64,000 nt of DNA, from assembly GCF_016918785.1 (NCBI RefSeq), contig NZ_JAFFPT010000019.1:1-64000 (forward strand), in the 5' to 3' direction. This DNA is from Leptospira ainazelensis (GTDB lineage Bacteria > Spirochaetota > Leptospiria > Leptospirales > Leptospiraceae). Below, one piece after another: positions 55,831 through 64,000 of the stretch. Positions within the stretch are counted from its first letter, which is position 1, and each line of letters begins with the position of its first letter. A program made the position numbers and the translations under genes. Under the pieces are notes generated by a model. The model was not told the origin of the DNA and did no database searches. It was given only the letters and a program-made list of their open reading frames with translations.

Positions 55831-57114
55831 CTAAGGGTTCAGAATTTGAAATTCAGTTCTTCGATTCTTAAAATCCGTCTCCGGATTTTTTTGCGGAACT
55901 ATCGGTTCCGAACTTCCCTTTCCATCCGTAACGATCCTCGCAGGATCGGTTCCCTTCTTTATTAAATAATCTTTCACAGAGTTTGCTCGATTGCGGCTAA
56001 GAATCAAGTTGTCCTGAGGTTCTCCATTGAGATCCGTGTGACCCGTTATTTTGATTCTCACCTTCGGATTGTCATTGAGAAACGAGTTGAGATTTTCTAA
56101 GATCGGAAACGAGTTTTCAAGAATTTCATAAGATCCTAATGCAAAATGAATATTATCCAGAGAAATCGATTTTCCTTTTTCCAACTCTTGAAAGGGATTT
56201 GTTTGATTCGAATAAATGTCGTAATCTCTTGCGGTCCTCCTGCAAAAGTAGAATCTTCCGGGGTCGTTTGTTTCTAAATAAAAGGCTTCATCACCGGCGG
56301 TGTTGATTTCAGGTCCGAGATTGATTGGGTCCGAGAAATTTCCATCGGGTAGGAACGTCGATTTATAGAGATCGTAACCGCCAAAACCTCCGGGTCGATT
56401 GGAGGAAAAGTAGATCGTTTTACCGTCTTTGCTGATCGTCGCCGCGATCTCCGAATAAGGGCTGTTAATCGGTTCAGGAAGAGTTGCGGCCTTTTCCCAA
56501 ATTTTGTTTTTGTAGAGAGACACAAAAATATCGGCTTCAGCAACTTGTCCAAAAGGATATCGGGTAAAATAGAGTTTGTTGTTAAACAAAAATGGATTCT
56601 CTTCGATTTCCTCCGTATTTACCGCGCCCGGAAGCGCAACCGGTTTAACCCAAGAAGATCCGGATCGTTTTGAAAAAAACAAATCCCTAGAAACTCCTAT
56701 CTTTCCATTTGAAAGTTGAAATTCGATCGCACCGTCTCTGTTAGAAGAAAATAAAATTCCTTCTTCCTTGTTCATGATAAAAGGACTTTGATCGTCATAG
56801 TTGGAATTGAGAACTGAAATTTCCTCGCCTTGAACCCAACTTTCTCCTTCTTTAGAAGATCGATAAAGATCCGTATAATTTGAATTCTCTCTTTTAGAAT
56901 AAAAATAAAGAATATTTCCGTCGTCCGTAAGACTGATTCCGAACTCGTTGAGTTTTGTGTTGATCGAACCCTTTAATTTTTCCGGCTTTTGTTGTGAAAA
57001 TTTTTCGGCCCGACTCGATTCCTGAGAGGAAAGAATCCAGGTAAAGGAAAGAATATAAAATACGAGGACAAACTTTAAAACGAATCGATTCTTTCTTGAA
57101 AAAGCTGGTATCAT
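55831..57114 (-). CDS. PD40 (TolB-like propeller) and OmpA domain protein
   Basis: 427 aa. After a signal segment ([18 protein letters not shown]) come repeats of the TolB-like propeller type ([54 protein letters not shown]), residues about 55-300. The last 115 residues are an OmpA-like peptidoglycan-binding domain ([41 protein letters not shown]). Such proteins link the outer membrane to the cell wall. Start at 57114, about 100 bases after the end of serS on the same strand. Confidence 0.88.
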   Translation of the reverse strand: MIPAFSRKNRFVLKFVLVFYILSFTWILSSQESSRAEKFSQQKPEKLKGSINTKLNEFGISLTDDGNILYFYSKRENSNYTDLYRSSKEGESWVQGEEISVLNSNYDDQSPFIMNKEEGILFSSNRDGAIEFQLSNGKIGVSRDLFFSKRSGSSWVKPVALPGAVNTEEIEENPFLFNNKLYFTRYPFGQVAEADIFVSLYKNKIWEKAATLPEPINSPYSEIAATISKDGKTIYFSSNRPGGFGGYDLYKSTFLPDGNFSDPINLGPEINTAGDEAFYLETNDPGRFYFCRRTARDYDIYSNQTNPFQELEKGKSISLDNIHFALGSYEILENSFPILENLNSFLNDNPKVRIKITGHTDLNGEPQDNLILSRNRANSVKDYLIKKGTDPARIVTDGKGSSEPIVPQKNPETDFKNRRTEFQILNP

Positions 57115-57215
57115 GGGACTCCGAGGATTCTTAAATTTAGAATCCCTAAGTTTATTATCCCTTCTTTTAGGAAAAACCTGAGCCTAAAAGTTTTGAAAAA
57201 TAAAAATTTCTAAAC

Positions 57216-58461
57216 TCAAAGATAACGTTTTAACACTTCCGGAATTCGAACGGTCCCGTCCTCATTTTGGAAATTTTCCAGAATCGCCGCATATGTTCTT
57301 CCAAGCGCGAGACCGGAACCGTTGATCGTATGGACGAGTTGATTTTTTCCATCTTTCGATTTATAACGAATCTTTCCTCGGCGCGCTTGAAAGTCCCTAA
57401 AGTTGGAAACTGAGGAGATTTCCATATAACGATTCAAACCTGGCATCCAAACTTCGATGTCGTAGGTAATGGAAGAATTTGCGGAAATGTCTCCGCTGCA
57501 AAGGATGATCACTCTGTAAGGTAGTTCTAATTTTTTAAGAATATTCTCCGCGTGAGCCAACATTTGTTTGTGCTGTTCTTCGGAGTCTTCCGGTTTACAA
57601 AATTTTACCAGCTCAACTTTTTGAAATTGATGTACTCGAACAAGTCCGCGTGTATCCTTTCCGTAAGAACCCGCTTCCCTTCTAAAACAAGAAGTATGAG
57701 CCGTCACGGAAATAGGAAGCTGATCTTCAGGAATGATTTCATCTCTGTAGAGATTGGTGAGAGGAACTTCTGCAGTCGGTATAAGATTGAGTTCGTCTTT
57801 TTCAATTCGATAAAATTCTTCTTTAAATTTCGGATATTGACCGGTTGCCTGCATCGACTCGTCGTTTACCATCGCCGGAACCCAGACTTCCGTATAACCG
57901 TGCTCTTCCGTATGAACGTTGAGCATAAAATTCATCAGGGCCCTTTCTAATTTCGCGCCTTCTTTCCAATAGGTATAAGATCTTGCCCCGGAAAGTTTTA
58001 CACCCTTCTCAAAGTTGATCCAATTCAATGCCTCGCCGATTTCAAAATGTGGCTTTGGGGTAAAGGAGAATTTCGGAATCGTTCCGATTTCGTACTGAAG
58101 AACATTCTCGTGTTCGGACTTTCCTGCCGGAACTTTCGAATCTAGAATATTAGGAAGGCTTAAATTGAGATCATTGAGAGCGGTTTCCTCGATCTCGAAT
58201 TTTATCTCTATATCTTTTATTTTTTCGCCGACGAGTTTTACCGCTGCGGAAATTTCCGAAATATCACCGCCTGATTGTTTGATCTTGCCGACTTCCTTGC
58301 TGACTCTGTTTCTTTCTTCTCTCAGAATATCCGCTTCTCGTTGAAGTTCGCGTTTCCGATGAATGATCGAAGTAAGTTGATCGATAATTCCGATATCTTT
58401 AAATCCTCTAAGTTCTAAAACTTTCCTGAGGTCTTCCGTATTTTCAGTGATATAACGCAGA

Positions 58462-58469
<8 letters not shown>
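57216..58469 (-). CDS. serS: Serine-tRNA ligase
   Basis: 417-aa class II aminoacyl-tRNA synthetase. N-terminal long coiled arm (about 30-100, [21 protein letters not shown]) that recognises the long variable arm of tRNA-Ser; motif 2 in [21 protein letters not shown] and motif 3 in [18 protein letters not shown]. The start overlaps the end of the TatD-like gene by eight bases, indicating a tatD-serS operon. Confidence 0.97.
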
Positions 58470-59271
<802 letters not shown>

Positions 59272-59295
59272 AGAAATCCGGTTTTAGTGAGTCAG

Positions 59296-59332
<37 letters not shown>

Positions 59333-59390
59333 GGATCACTTCAGACAGGTGAAAGCAGTTCGCTAAAAACCAAGTTTCGGGACATAAACC

Positions 59391-60410
59391 GTGGATATCA
59401 AAGCAACTTTCGCACTTATCTATTATAGACTCCGTTATAAGTATCAGGAGTACAAACTAAAACTCGATCTTAAACTTTCCGAACTCAATCGAAAAGGGAG
59501 AGAAAGACTTACTGTGATGGTGATTCCGCACTCGGAACAAAAAACCATCAACTTTCATATTTCTTATAGGGCGATTTCCATTTTTATAGGAACGATTTTT
59601 ATTCTTCTAATCATAAGCTCCATCAACGTTCTGAGTCACAGCGGTTCAGTACATCAACTTACGGAACTCAATCTTTCCAACAAAGACTTTATCAGACAAT
59701 CGGCAAAGATGAAAGAAGAGATCAATTCTCTTCACGAATACGTTGAATACTATTACGGAAGATTGGCGAGACTTTACGTTAGACTCGGCGGGGATCCGGC
59801 AAAAGTTTCCAAAGGAATCGGCGGAGCCGAACAACTTTCCACACAACCGCCGTCCATCATTGAACCCAAATCTTCCAATCCTCAAGGAAACGACTTACCG
59901 GAAGGCGCTGCTGTCTTCCGATTGAAAGAAGACGTTCACAACTTAAAAATAAGCAACGAACTTACGCAAGATATCATTTCGATTCTTAAAAAGAGAAAGA
60001 ATATTCTAAAACAAACTCCGTCGATCTGGCCTGTAAAAGGTTATGTTCTTTATCCTTACGGCGCTTACTTTAATCCGATCTCGGGAAGAAAAGAATACAA
60101 CAGCGGAGTGGATATCGGATCCTTTGCAGGCTCCGAAGTTATGGCAACCGCTCCAGGAACCGTTTATGAAATCGGTTTTACAAAAAACACCGGCTACTTT
60201 GTAAAAGTCGCTCACAAATACGGATGGAAAACGATCTATTCGAATATGGATCGTTTGAAAGTAAGACAAGGACAGCAAGTTTCGAAAACCGAAGTGATCG
60301 GCTTTGTCGGAAAAACAGAATCATCTCCCAATTACATGCTCCACTATGAAATCCACGTTGGAACAAGAGCGATCAACCCGTTTGCTTTCCTCAACCAAAT
60401 TCAGGACTGA
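59391..60410 (+). CDS. Degenerate LytM (M23-like) envelope protein
   Basis: 339 aa with a GTG start. Cytoplasmic N terminus of about 60 residues, one membrane helix ([19 protein letters not shown], 63-81), a periplasmic coiled coil (about 90-130) and a LytM-like domain (about 215-335). The active-site His that precedes GVD is Asn237 here, while Asp241 is kept; of the HxH pair only His318 remains (Met316 in place of the first). Zinc binding is therefore unlikely. This resembles non-catalytic LytM regulators or scaffolds. Encoded directly before bactofilin. Confidence 0.85.
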   Translation: MDIKATFALIYYRLRYKYQEYKLKLDLKLSELNRKGRERLTVMVIPHSEQKTINFHISYRAISIFIGTIFILLIISSINVLSHSGSVHQLTELNLSNKDFIRQSAKMKEEINSLHEYVEYYYGRLARLYVRLGGDPAKVSKGIGGAEQLSTQPPSIIEPKSSNPQGNDLPEGAAVFRLKEDVHNLKISNELTQDIISILKKRKNILKQTPSIWPVKGYVLYPYGAYFNPISGRKEYNSGVDIGSFAGSEVMATAPGTVYEIGFTKNTGYFVKVAHKYGWKTIYSNMDRLKVRQGQQVSKTEVIGFVGKTESSPNYMLHYEIHVGTRAINPFAFLNQIQD

Positions 60411-60754
<344 letters not shown>

Positions 60755-60758
<4 letters not shown>

Positions 60759-61270
60759 AAGTACTCATACCACCTTATCAACCACCTCGTAAAGAAACCG
60801 AAACAAGACAAACTTCCAAAGGGAAGAAGAATGGTTTATCTTCCTTAAACGGAGGAAGTTCCGTCAATCAAACCGAAAACATTGAGGCTCCCGTTTCTTC
60901 CTCCTTTCTCGATATCCTAGAAGAGATTGTTCCATCCGGTTCAGAATCCACAAAAGATCTCAACGCACTCTGGAGAGATTTGCCCGAGATTGAAAAAAAT
61001 TTTTTAGACCTTCCTTCCATCGGAAACTTAGAAGCGTATCAAAAACACGTTCAGGCAATCACCAGAGCCGTAATCGATCAGAACATGAGAATTGAAACCC
61101 TTTCCAGAAGAATGAAAGGGGAGGCGAAGAAAATCTATCACGTTGTGAGGATCATCGATGAGAAAATTCAAATTCTCGCCGAACTCATCATGAACGAGGG
61201 AAATTCTGCGTTTAAACTTTTGAAATCGCTGACGGATATTCGTGGGCTACTTTTGGATATCCAGGAATAA
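60755..61270 (+). CDS. YaaR-like (DUF327) protein
   Basis: 171 aa with a TTG start overlapping the bactofilin stop. N-terminal disordered, Lys/Ser/Gly-rich part (1-45), then a helical bundle in which DLPSIGNLEAYQKHVQAITRAV and YHVVRIIDEKIQILAELIMNEG followed by LLKSLTDIRGLLLDI match the YaaR/DUF327 family. Function of the family is unknown. Its place in the operon links it to the bactofilin and LytM-like protein. Confidence 0.78.
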
Positions 61271-61386
61271 GATTTTAGATCCTTCTGAAAAAATATCCAA
61301 CTCGAGAAACCGCGAATCAAGGCGTTTTTCGGCATCCTATTTACAATCTTGCTCAAATCGCTCAGACTAAAAAATTCTAACAAAAC

Positions 61387-62409
61387 TCAGAACGGATCTT
61401 CGATTTCAATTTCGAGTCGGTTTGCGAGTTGTAATATTCGTTCGGGTGTCTTAAGTGAGTTTTTTAAGTTTGTGACGTCCAAACGATTCCTCATCGCTAA
61501 AATTAGAAATATAGAATATTCATATTTTTTGGCTGTTTGGATAAAAGAATCGGATCCAAATTCCTCGAGAATCCGCACCGCCTTGTGTTCTATACTTTCT
61601 TTGATTTTTTCATAAACCGCTTCTAAAGATCGAAACCAATTCTCTACACTAGAGATAAATTGGATAACCTCCTCTTGTTTCGAAATTTTTACTTTAGAAA
61701 TTTCCTTTTGAATTTTTTCTAATTCGTATTTTCTCCAAGGTTTTGATCGTAAAACCGGTAATTGCCATTTTTCCATTTCAGATCTCCAATAATTTTTGGC
61801 GGATCGGACCGAAAATATTTTAAAATCGGGAAGTGTAACCGCTGATAAAAAGCCGCCAAAACAAGCTCCCGTCTCGATTCCATATATTCTGTCTCCGTAA
61901 ATTTGAACGCCATCGCCTAATACTCGATGTCCGAAAATGACCGGTTTTTCATCCTTATAAAGATTAGTCCAATCTTCAGAATCGAATTTATTGGTAAGAT
62001 ATTTTTCTCCGGAAGTACTACCGATCAAAACTTCCTTCCTTTGTTCGTTCAAAGGAACATTTGGCTCAATGGCGGCGTGGACGATGGTCGCGGATTCAGT
62101 TTCGTAATAAAGCGGAAGGTCATGTATCCAGTCTAAGAATTCTTGATAGCGATCTCCGAACTGCAATTTGACGATTTCCTGGGAATAGGATAATACATGA
62201 TTATCATGTTTATTTTCGTGATTGCCCATGACCACGATGTGCCTCGGGTTCTCCTTGAAAAAATCATAGACCTTTACGGAATCAGGGCCGCGATCCACGA
62301 TATCACCGACGGATATGATTCTATCGTTTTCGGAATATCCTACTTCTTCTAAAAGTAGAATCAATTCATCATAGCAACCATGAATGTCGCCGATGACAAT
62401 GTCTTTCAT
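61387..62409 (-). CDS. Calcineurin-like metallophosphoesterase
   Basis: 340-aa enzyme. The five phosphoesterase motifs are visible: GDIHGCYDEL, GDIVDRGPDS, GNHENKHDN, IVHAAI and FGHRVLG. This is the bacterial PrpE/ApaH/serine-threonine phosphatase group. The core ends near residue 215, followed by about 120 extra helical residues of unknown role. It could dephosphorylate proteins or dinucleotides; not decidable here. Between the YaaR-like gene and parB. Confidence 0.88.
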   Translation of the reverse strand: MKDIVIGDIHGCYDELILLLEEVGYSENDRIISVGDIVDRGPDSVKVYDFFKENPRHIVVMGNHENKHDNHVLSYSQEIVKLQFGDRYQEFLDWIHDLPLYYETESATIVHAAIEPNVPLNEQRKEVLIGSTSGEKYLTNKFDSEDWTNLYKDEKPVIFGHRVLGDGVQIYGDRIYGIETGACFGGFLSAVTLPDFKIFSVRSAKNYWRSEMEKWQLPVLRSKPWRKYELEKIQKEISKVKISKQEEVIQFISSVENWFRSLEAVYEKIKESIEHKAVRILEEFGSDSFIQTAKKYEYSIFLILAMRNRLDVTNLKNSLKTPERILQLANRLEIEIEDPF

Positions 62410-62499
62410 AATTTCTCCGGCACGCCAACCTGAAAGGAATTGAAATCGCCATAAAATTTCAATCTCGCGCTCAATAGAATAGGCAAACTTGTAACGCGG

Positions 62500-62530
62500 G
62501 CGAAAGGATTTTTATAACCTATCCTTTCGC
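62500..62530. repeat. Hairpin after parB
   Basis: GCGAAAGGAT and ATCCTTTCGC form a perfect ten-base stem with an 11-base loop, about 100 bases downstream of the parB stop. It lacks a T-run, so a terminator role is only plausible. Confidence 0.5.
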
Positions 62531-62626
62531 GCTTAGATCGATTTCAGATTTTAACGGCTGAACTTGTTTTTAACAACCTTACATAAATAAATACTTGACT
62601 AGAATTCAAAAGCTGAGTGCGGAAAA

Positions 62627-63499
62627 TTATAAACCCAACGCGTTCAAAATTTTTTCCATCGCTTCCAAGTTCGGATAAACGATCGTCATCTTTCCTTTAC
62701 CGGAACCTTGGTTGTGACCGATTTCGATTTTCATCGAATATTTCTTTCGAAACTTATTTTCCAGGTCGACGATGTTCACGTCTTTGCGGGATTTTTTCTT
62801 TTCAGTAACCGGTTTTTCATCCGTTAGATTGGAAACCAATTCTTCTACTTGTCTTGCGGTAAGACCTTTTTCTGCGATTTGAAATGCAAGTTGTTCGATC
62901 TTTTTCCGATCGGCTAAGGATAAAAGAGGCCTCGCGTGACCTTCGGAAATTCTTCCATTCTTAATCAAATCCTGAACTACGTCGGGAAGTTGAAGAAGGC
63001 GAATCAAATTTGAAATTGTGGACCGATTTTTTCCGACTCGAGCGGAGATATCCGTAATCTTAAGATTCAACTTTTCAGAAAGAGTTTTGTACGCGATCGC
63101 TTCCTCAATCGGGTTGAGATCCTCTCTTTGAATGTTTTCAATGATCGCCATTTCCATCGATTGATTTTCGGAAACATTCTTAACAATAGCGGGGATTTTT
63201 ACGAAACCCGCAAGTTTACACGCTCTATAACGTCTTTCACCGGAGATAATTTCATATCCGGCGTCTAATTGTTTTACTACGATCGGCTGAATGACACCGT
63301 GAGCTTTGATCGTTTCAGAAAGTTCCTTGAGGGATTCTTCCGAAAAAGTTTTTCTCGGCTGACTTGGATTGGGTCGAATTTCGCTAATTCGAATTTCACG
63401 CAACGCTCCCTCGGAAGATGCGTCGATCGGAGCCTTGTTTTCATTGACCGGAATTAAATTTCCAAGGCCTCTTCCTAGGGCTTTGGGTTTGATCGCCAT
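62627..63499 (-). CDS. parB: Chromosome partitioning protein ParB
   Basis: 290-aa parS-binding CTPase. N-terminal ParA-contact segment ([14 protein letters not shown]), CTP-binding motif with [12 protein letters not shown] and [14 protein letters not shown], helix-turn-helix ([23 protein letters not shown]) and C-terminal dimerisation part. Standard length. Two bases after parA, same operon. No parS-like palindrome was noticed nearby. Confidence 0.96.
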   Translation of the reverse strand: MAIKPKALGRGLGNLIPVNENKAPIDASSEGALREIRISEIRPNPSQPRKTFSEESLKELSETIKAHGVIQPIVVKQLDAGYEIISGERRYRACKLAGFVKIPAIVKNVSENQSMEMAIIENIQREDLNPIEEAIAYKTLSEKLNLKITDISARVGKNRSTISNLIRLLQLPDVVQDLIKNGRISEGHARPLLSLADRKKIEQLAFQIAEKGLTARQVEELVSNLTDEKPVTEKKKSRKDVNIVDLENKFRKKYSMKIEIGHNQGSGKGKMTIVYPNLEAMEKILNALGL

Positions 63500-63501
63500 T
63501 C

Positions 63502-64000
63502 TTAATTCTTCCCTGCAACTTCCAGAGCTAAACTTCTATAACTCTGAGCTCCGACTCCTTCCGGATCGTAGCTCATAATGGTTTGTCCAAAAGACGGCGC
63601 TTCGCTTAATTTTACGTTTCTCGGAATGATCGTCGTATAAACTTTATCTTTAAAATAGGACTTCACATCTTCCGCGACTTGATTTGCGAGATTCGTTCTT
63701 TTATCAAACATCGTCAAAAGCACACCTTCCAATTCCAAGGAAGGATTTAATTGTTTTTGAACGAGGGAGATAATTTTCATAAGTTGAGTCAAACCTTCCA
63801 ACGCAAAGTATTCCGTCTGAAGAGTAATCATCACGCTGTCCGCGGCGCAAAGAGCGTTGATGGTAAGAATTCCCAAAGAAGGCGGGCAATCGATCAGAAT
63901 GTAATCGTATTCAGTACGAAGTTCCGAAACCGCATTCTTCAATCTATATTCCCTTTCATCCTCCGCGAGAAGATCCGCTTCCGCACCGCTCAAGTTGATG
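63502..64000 (-). CDS. parA: Chromosome partitioning ATPase ParA (partial)
   Basis: C-terminal 166 codons of ParA; the gene starts beyond the right end of the window, so the Walker A loop is not visible. What is present: [20 protein letters not shown] (Walker B region), [37 protein letters not shown]. It is the upstream partner of parB; together they segregate the origin region. Confidence 0.95.
   Translation of the reverse strand, partial: INLSGAEADLLAEDEREYRLKNAVSELRTEYDYILIDCPPSLGILTINALCAADSVMITLQTEYFALEGLTQLMKIISLVQKQLNPSLELEGVLLTMFDKRTNLANQVAEDVKSYFKDKVYTTIIPRNVKLSEAPSFGQTIMSYDPEGVGAQSYRSLALEVAGKN

Overview
The window looks like a piece of a Leptospira main chromosome (spirochaete, probably from the pathogen-containing clade). 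Pointers are the parAB pair at the right edge, a periplasmic-flagellum hook/filament operon with fliW-csrA, many spirochaete-type lipoproteins, a plant-type ferredoxin-NADP reductase of the leptospiral kind, OhrR with a glutathione peroxidase, and bactofilin. Base composition is moderately AT-rich by eye. I see no insertion sequence, prophage or CRISPR array. Species cannot be decided by reading alone.

Layout. 1-7.5 kb: an ABC-2 export pair, a short-chain dehydrogenase, a fructosamine-kinase-like protein, a secreted GH18-like protein, and a GlxA-type AraC regulator divergent from a DUF1304 membrane protein. 7.6-18.6 kb, all on the minus strand: a six-gene cluster related to the Hyf/group-4 hydrogenase and complex I membrane arm (hyfB, C, E, F, G and a ferredoxin/NuoB-like gene), preceded by an outer-membrane barrel and a SulP anion transporter. 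Every Ni-Fe ligand position and all four ligands of the N2-type cluster are replaced, while the proton-channel Glu/Lys residues and two ferredoxin clusters remain. This is the most unusual system in the window: an energy-converting hydrogenase-related (Ehr) complex without the normal redox core, packaged with an anion transporter and a barrel.

19-30 kb: FecR lipoprotein, PurT, a GpsA-PlsB fusion, two lipoproteins, an epimerase, OhrR/GPx, a DJ-1 family protein and a CPA2 antiporter. 30.4-35.8 kb: flgN-like, flgK, flgL, fliW, csrA and a SHOCT lipoprotein. 36.5-44.3 kb: M23 peptidase, two divergent membrane proteins whose start codons interlock, a zinc-ribbon protein, RocD, two TRL-like lipoproteins, DUF423, a stand-alone FliG-middle-domain protein and an M32 carboxypeptidase. 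44.4-50.8 kb: tRNA-Gly with a duplicated 3' end, LpxD, FNR, a PC4-like protein, a VWA-STAS protein and a TadA-like deaminase. 50.85-53.3 kb: tRNA-Ser, dnaX (with a ten-A slippery run), ybaB, recR. 53.3-64 kb: a barrel/periplasmic-binding/OmpA-like group, serS-tatD, a degenerate LytM protein with bactofilin and a YaaR-like protein, a phosphoesterase, and parB-parA (parA cut by the window edge).

Genes are packed tightly. Six of thirteen convergent junctions share exactly four bases so that the two stop codons interlock, and several same-strand pairs overlap by four bases. Functional calls rest on motifs read by eye; no database search or structure prediction was run.
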